From Clostridiales bacterium (lineage in GTDB: Bacteria; Bacillota; Clostridia; Lachnospirales; Anaerotignaceae), in contig JAHZAW010000029.1 in NCBI GenBank assembly GCA_019423725.1, forward strand, positions 55,628 to 64,045: a stretch of 8,418 nucleotides of DNA, given 5' to 3'. A program made the translations under genes and the position numbers. Below the pieces are notes generated by a model. The model made no database searches. It was not told where the DNA came from and saw only the letters and a list, made by a program, of their open reading frames with translations. This document shows positions 7,065-8,418 of this stretch, piece after piece. Position 1 is the first letter of the stretch; each line of letters starts with the position of its first letter.

Positions 7065-7162
7065 ACCAGCCTGTAAATATGAATAAATCAAGAGATATTA
7101 CTATGAAATGTCTGATTTGAAATATAATAATAAGTGTTATATTAATCCACTGCCCAATAAAA

Positions 7163-7327
7163 ATGAGCACTAATAAGAATAATGTATAGTCGTCTGGAGA
7201 ACTTAATAAAAACATTATTACTTCAGACAAGCCCTTCGCTTTTGTGGATCTATTGGCAAATTTCTACAATAGTAAGTTCTATAAAAATATCTCTTGCTAC
7301 AGATCTCCAGAAAATAAAAAACTATAA
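7163..7327 (+). pseudogene. Possible decayed small ORF with an in-frame TAG
   Basis: ATG at 7163 opens a frame that meets TAG at 7187-7189, then stays open for 45 codons to TAA at 7325-7327. The translated stretch has a natural composition (for example DKPFAFVDLLANFYNSKFY). Its stop overlaps the AAAGGAGG of the next gene and ends 13 nt before that ATG, as expected of a former upstream operon member. There is no ribosome site for the ATG and no family is recognised. The +1-shifted frame starting at 7182 is open across the same bases, so chance openness is a real alternative. Confidence 0.22.
7242..7270 (+). promoter_or_regulatory. Weak candidate promoter before the small paralogue pair
   Basis: TTGTGG (7242-7247), a 17-bp spacer and TACAAT (7265-7270): five of six -10 bases and three of six -35 bases match the consensus. 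It would give a leader of about 64 nt before the gene at 7341. Without it the two small genes would depend on read-through from blaI. Confidence 0.25.
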
Positions 7328-7340
7328 AGGAGGGGTCCCC

Positions 7341-7613
7341 ATGAGAAGGCTGCGCCACTTTTTAAACGGAGAACGGGAGGTTTTCACCACCTTCAATGTA
7401 AGCCTGTTTTCCACGGTAATAGAAATATTGAAAGACAACAACATCCCCTACAGCACCTATACGAAATATACCGGCTCGGCTAACCGAAGGAAGGGCTCGA
7501 TGCATACCTTCTTTGAGGATACGGAATGTCAGACCCAGTACTATCTTTATGTGTCTAAAAATGACTTTGAAATGGCCGAACATCTAATAAAGGAAAACTA
7601 CAAGGGAGAATAA
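7341..7613 (+). CDS. Small conserved-looking hypothetical protein, paralogue of the 7700 gene
   Basis: 90 residues, soluble, no signal peptide or membrane helix. I do not recognise a characterised family. Its layout (REVFTTFNVSLFSTVIEILKDNNI, then a variable middle, then QYYLYVSKNDFEMAEHLI) resembles the small DUF2007-type proteins with a beta-alpha-beta fold, but this is only a resemblance by eye. It aligns with the next gene: REVFTTF (12-18) against REVYSTY (5-11), and YLYVSKND...LI against YVILAKKD...LI near the C-terminus. It has about 7 more N-terminal residues, MRRLRHFLNGE before REV. Start at 7341 rests on AAAGGAGGGG 5 to 14 nt upstream; the in-frame ATG at 7182 would add 53 residues with no ribosome site and no counterpart in the paralogue. 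Confidence 0.82.
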   Translation: MRRLRHFLNGEREVFTTFNVSLFSTVIEILKDNNIPYSTYTKYTGSANRRKGSMHTFFEDTECQTQYYLYVSKNDFEMAEHLIKENYKGE

Positions 7614-7665
7614 CCCCAGGTCCAGCCGTCAAAAGACAGCTGTTTAAACATTTAGGCTGCTGGGC

Positions 7666-7685
7666 TGTGCCGACGGCACATTTTC
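7666..7685 (+). promoter_or_regulatory. Small hairpin just upstream of the Shine-Dalgarno of the 7700 gene
   Basis: TGTGCC (7666-7671) pairs with GGCACA (7675-7680) over a 3-nt loop and is followed by TTTTC, then AAGGAGG at 7686-7692. It could be a partial terminator lowering expression of the second small gene, or an mRNA structure affecting ribosome access. The T run is short, so complete termination is unlikely. Confidence 0.35.
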
Positions 7686-7699
7686 AAGGAGGTATTATT

Positions 7700-7975
7700 A
7701 TGTTTTCCTACAGAGAAGTTTACAGCACATACGATACGGAAGAATTTTTTGGCCTCAAGGCATTTCTCGAAAACGAGGGCCTGGATATGAAAACAAAGGT
7801 GCGTGACCCCAGGGGAGACCGTACCCTTATTTCCTCCCTTTTGGGAAACGGCCGGGTATCTGCCATGGATTTCGGCAATGACCGCCACAATTTGAGAGAA
7901 TATGTTATACTTGCAAAAAAGGACAGTGTGGATACGGCATACTACCTTATCGGCAAATTTAAGAATAACAGATAA
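7700..7975 (+). CDS. Small hypothetical protein, paralogue of the 7341 gene
   Basis: 91 residues, soluble, family not recognised. It opens with MFSYREVYSTYDTEEFFGLKAFLENEGLDMKTKVRD and ends with EYVILAKKDSVDTAYYLIGKFKNNR, following the same plan as the upstream gene: aromatic-rich first strand, a helix ending in a short N/G turn, a variable polar middle, a strand, then a helix with a YLI or HLI core. The middle (about 38-64) is the least similar part. Start at 7700 has AAGGAGG 7 nt upstream; an in-frame GTG at 7667 would lie inside the hairpin and place the Shine-Dalgarno inside the gene. The gap to the upstream gene is 86 nt. A strong terminator follows its TAA. GC content is closer to the mre genes than to blaI and the M56 gene. 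Confidence 0.82.
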   Translation: MFSYREVYSTYDTEEFFGLKAFLENEGLDMKTKVRDPRGDRTLISSLLGNGRVSAMDFGNDRHNLREYVILAKKDSVDTAYYLIGKFKNNR

Positions 7976-7985
7976 ACTAGAATAG

Positions 7986-8015
7986 AAAAAGCACGGCTCA
8001 CGCCGTGCTTTTATT
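7986..8015. terminator. Bidirectional rho-independent terminator between the small paralogue and maf
   Basis: GCACGGC (7991-7997) pairs perfectly with GCCGTGC (8002-8008) over a 4-nt loop. AAAAA precedes it and TTTTATTT follows it, so the T tract works in either direction. It ends the plus-strand block (after 7975) and the minus-strand maf transcript (stop at 8030), which converge here. Confidence 0.93.
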
Positions 8016-8029
8016 TATCTTGTTTTTTC

Positions 8030-8418
8030 TTATTTCCAGAAATCCATTATGTTTATTCCGTTTTCCTTAAACTCCTTGTAAAGCTGTACAAGGGGAAGGC
8101 CAACAACATTGAAATAGTCTCCGTCGATATGGTCGATGAGAAGGGAGCCCTTGCCCTGTATGCCGTATCCGCCGGCCTTGTCATAGGGTTCCTTTGTTTC
8201 AACATAGCTTTCTATTTCCTCATCGGAAAGCTCTCTCATATATACGTCCGTGGCCGTTACCGATGAATGGAGCCTATAGTTTCCGTCAGCCTCTTTGTAC
8301 ATTACCGCAAGGCCTGTATATACAGTGTGTTTATGTCCTGAAAGGAGCCTGAGCATTTCAGACGCCTGTTCCTTTTCAAAGGGTCTGTGTACGATCTTTC
8401 CCATGTATGTCACGATGG
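8030..8418 (-). CDS. maf: Maf nucleoside triphosphate pyrophosphatase, N-terminus off window
   Basis: House-cleaning enzyme; Bacillus Maf hydrolyses dTTP, UTP and modified pyrimidine nucleotides to the monophosphate and pyrophosphate. The last 128 residues are present. Family landmarks: MGKIVHRPFEKEQASEMLRLLSGHKHTVYTG (central part, with the LSG-H-V-TG motif), LSDEEIESYVETKEP, YDKAGGYGIQGKG with the conserved catalytic-type aspartate, IDGDYFNVVGLPL, and a short tail ending DFWK. The first 65 or so residues, including the SxSPRR and ADT motifs, lie beyond the right edge. The in-frame GTG at 8413 is internal, since the frame continues upstream and homology runs through it. In many Firmicutes maf precedes mreB on the same strand; here the strand is kept but 3 kb of oppositely oriented genes intervene. 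Confidence 0.95.
   Translation of the reverse strand, partial: IVTYMGKIVHRPFEKEQASEMLRLLSGHKHTVYTGLAVMYKEADGNYRLHSSVTATDVYMRELSDEEIESYVETKEPYDKAGGYGIQGKGSLLIDHIDGDYFNVVGLPLVQLYKEFKENGINIMDFWK

Larger units (their letters stand above)
7065..7340 (+). other. Gene-poor AT-rich stretch between the M56 gene and the first small paralogue
   Basis: About 275 bp with no gene I can support and no clear terminator after the M56 stop. Two frames look faintly protein-like: 7092-7169 (starting EMSDLKYNN, no ribosome site) and 7190-7327 (see the remnant entry). The frame of the next gene is also open back to an ATG at 7182, but without a Shine-Dalgarno sequence. This may be eroded coding DNA from a deletion or insertion event, or simple AT-rich spacer. 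Confidence 0.5.

Noticed and set aside
7182..7340. N-terminal extension of the first small paralogue from ATG 7182
   Set aside because: No Shine-Dalgarno, low-complexity AT-rich sequence, no counterpart in the paralogue, while ATG 7341 has an ideal AAAGGAGGGG.
1..8418. CRISPR arrays, tRNA or rRNA genes, insertion sequences, phage genes or toxin-antitoxin pairs
   Set aside because: No regularly spaced repeats, cloverleaf sequences, transposase or integrase motifs were seen. The small paralogue pair is not called toxin-antitoxin because the two resemble each other and do not overlap.

Overview
The window looks like chromosomal DNA from a Gram-positive Clostridia-type organism, most likely Lachnospiraceae-like. 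The signs are a mreB-mreC-mreD-PBP2 block with very tight spacing and strong Shine-Dalgarno sequences, heavy use of ATA codons for isoleucine, an over-long clostridial-style PBP2, and a BlaI/M56 pair. The assignment to a family is inference; no rRNA or other taxonomic marker is present.

Positions 1-4992 (minus strand) hold the cell-elongation operon, read from right to left: mreB (4992-3964), mreC (3948-3100), mreD (3098-2583) and a class B penicillin-binding protein of the PBP2/mrdA type (from 2556, running off the left edge before its KTG motif). Gaps of 15, 1 and 26 nt indicate one transcript. The products form the elongasome: the actin-like MreB filament, the MreC/MreD membrane scaffold, and the transpeptidase that crosslinks side-wall peptidoglycan. 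The PBP2 is unusual: its N-terminal half carries a tandem duplication of a module of about 64 residues (period about 94 residues).

Positions 4993-5398 form a divergent, AT-rich intergenic region. It has a candidate mreB promoter on one side and, on the other, a very good extended -10 promoter for blaI. A perfect 22-bp palindrome, probably the BlaI operator, starts at the last base of that -10 box.

Positions 5399-8015 (plus strand) form a more AT-rich block facing the other way: a BlaI/MecI-type repressor (5399-5782), an M56 (BlaR1-type) membrane zinc protease (5787-7064) whose ectodomain is not a penicillin-binding domain, a gene-poor stretch with possible coding remnants (7065-7340), and two small paralogous genes of about 90 codons (7341-7613 and 7700-7975). 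A strong bidirectional terminator closes the block. The likely logic, by homology, is that the M56 protein senses an envelope signal, BlaI is inactivated, and the block is derepressed.

Positions 8030-8418 (minus strand) hold the C-terminal part of Maf, a nucleotide pyrophosphatase. In many Firmicutes maf lies just upstream of mreB on the same strand, often with radC between. Here that order and strand are kept, but the oppositely oriented regulatory block sits between them and no radC is seen. The core genes look ordinary. The points worth following are the PBP2 duplication, the sensor-repressor block wedged into the mre locus, and the small paralogue pair. I do not see clear proof of a wholly new system.
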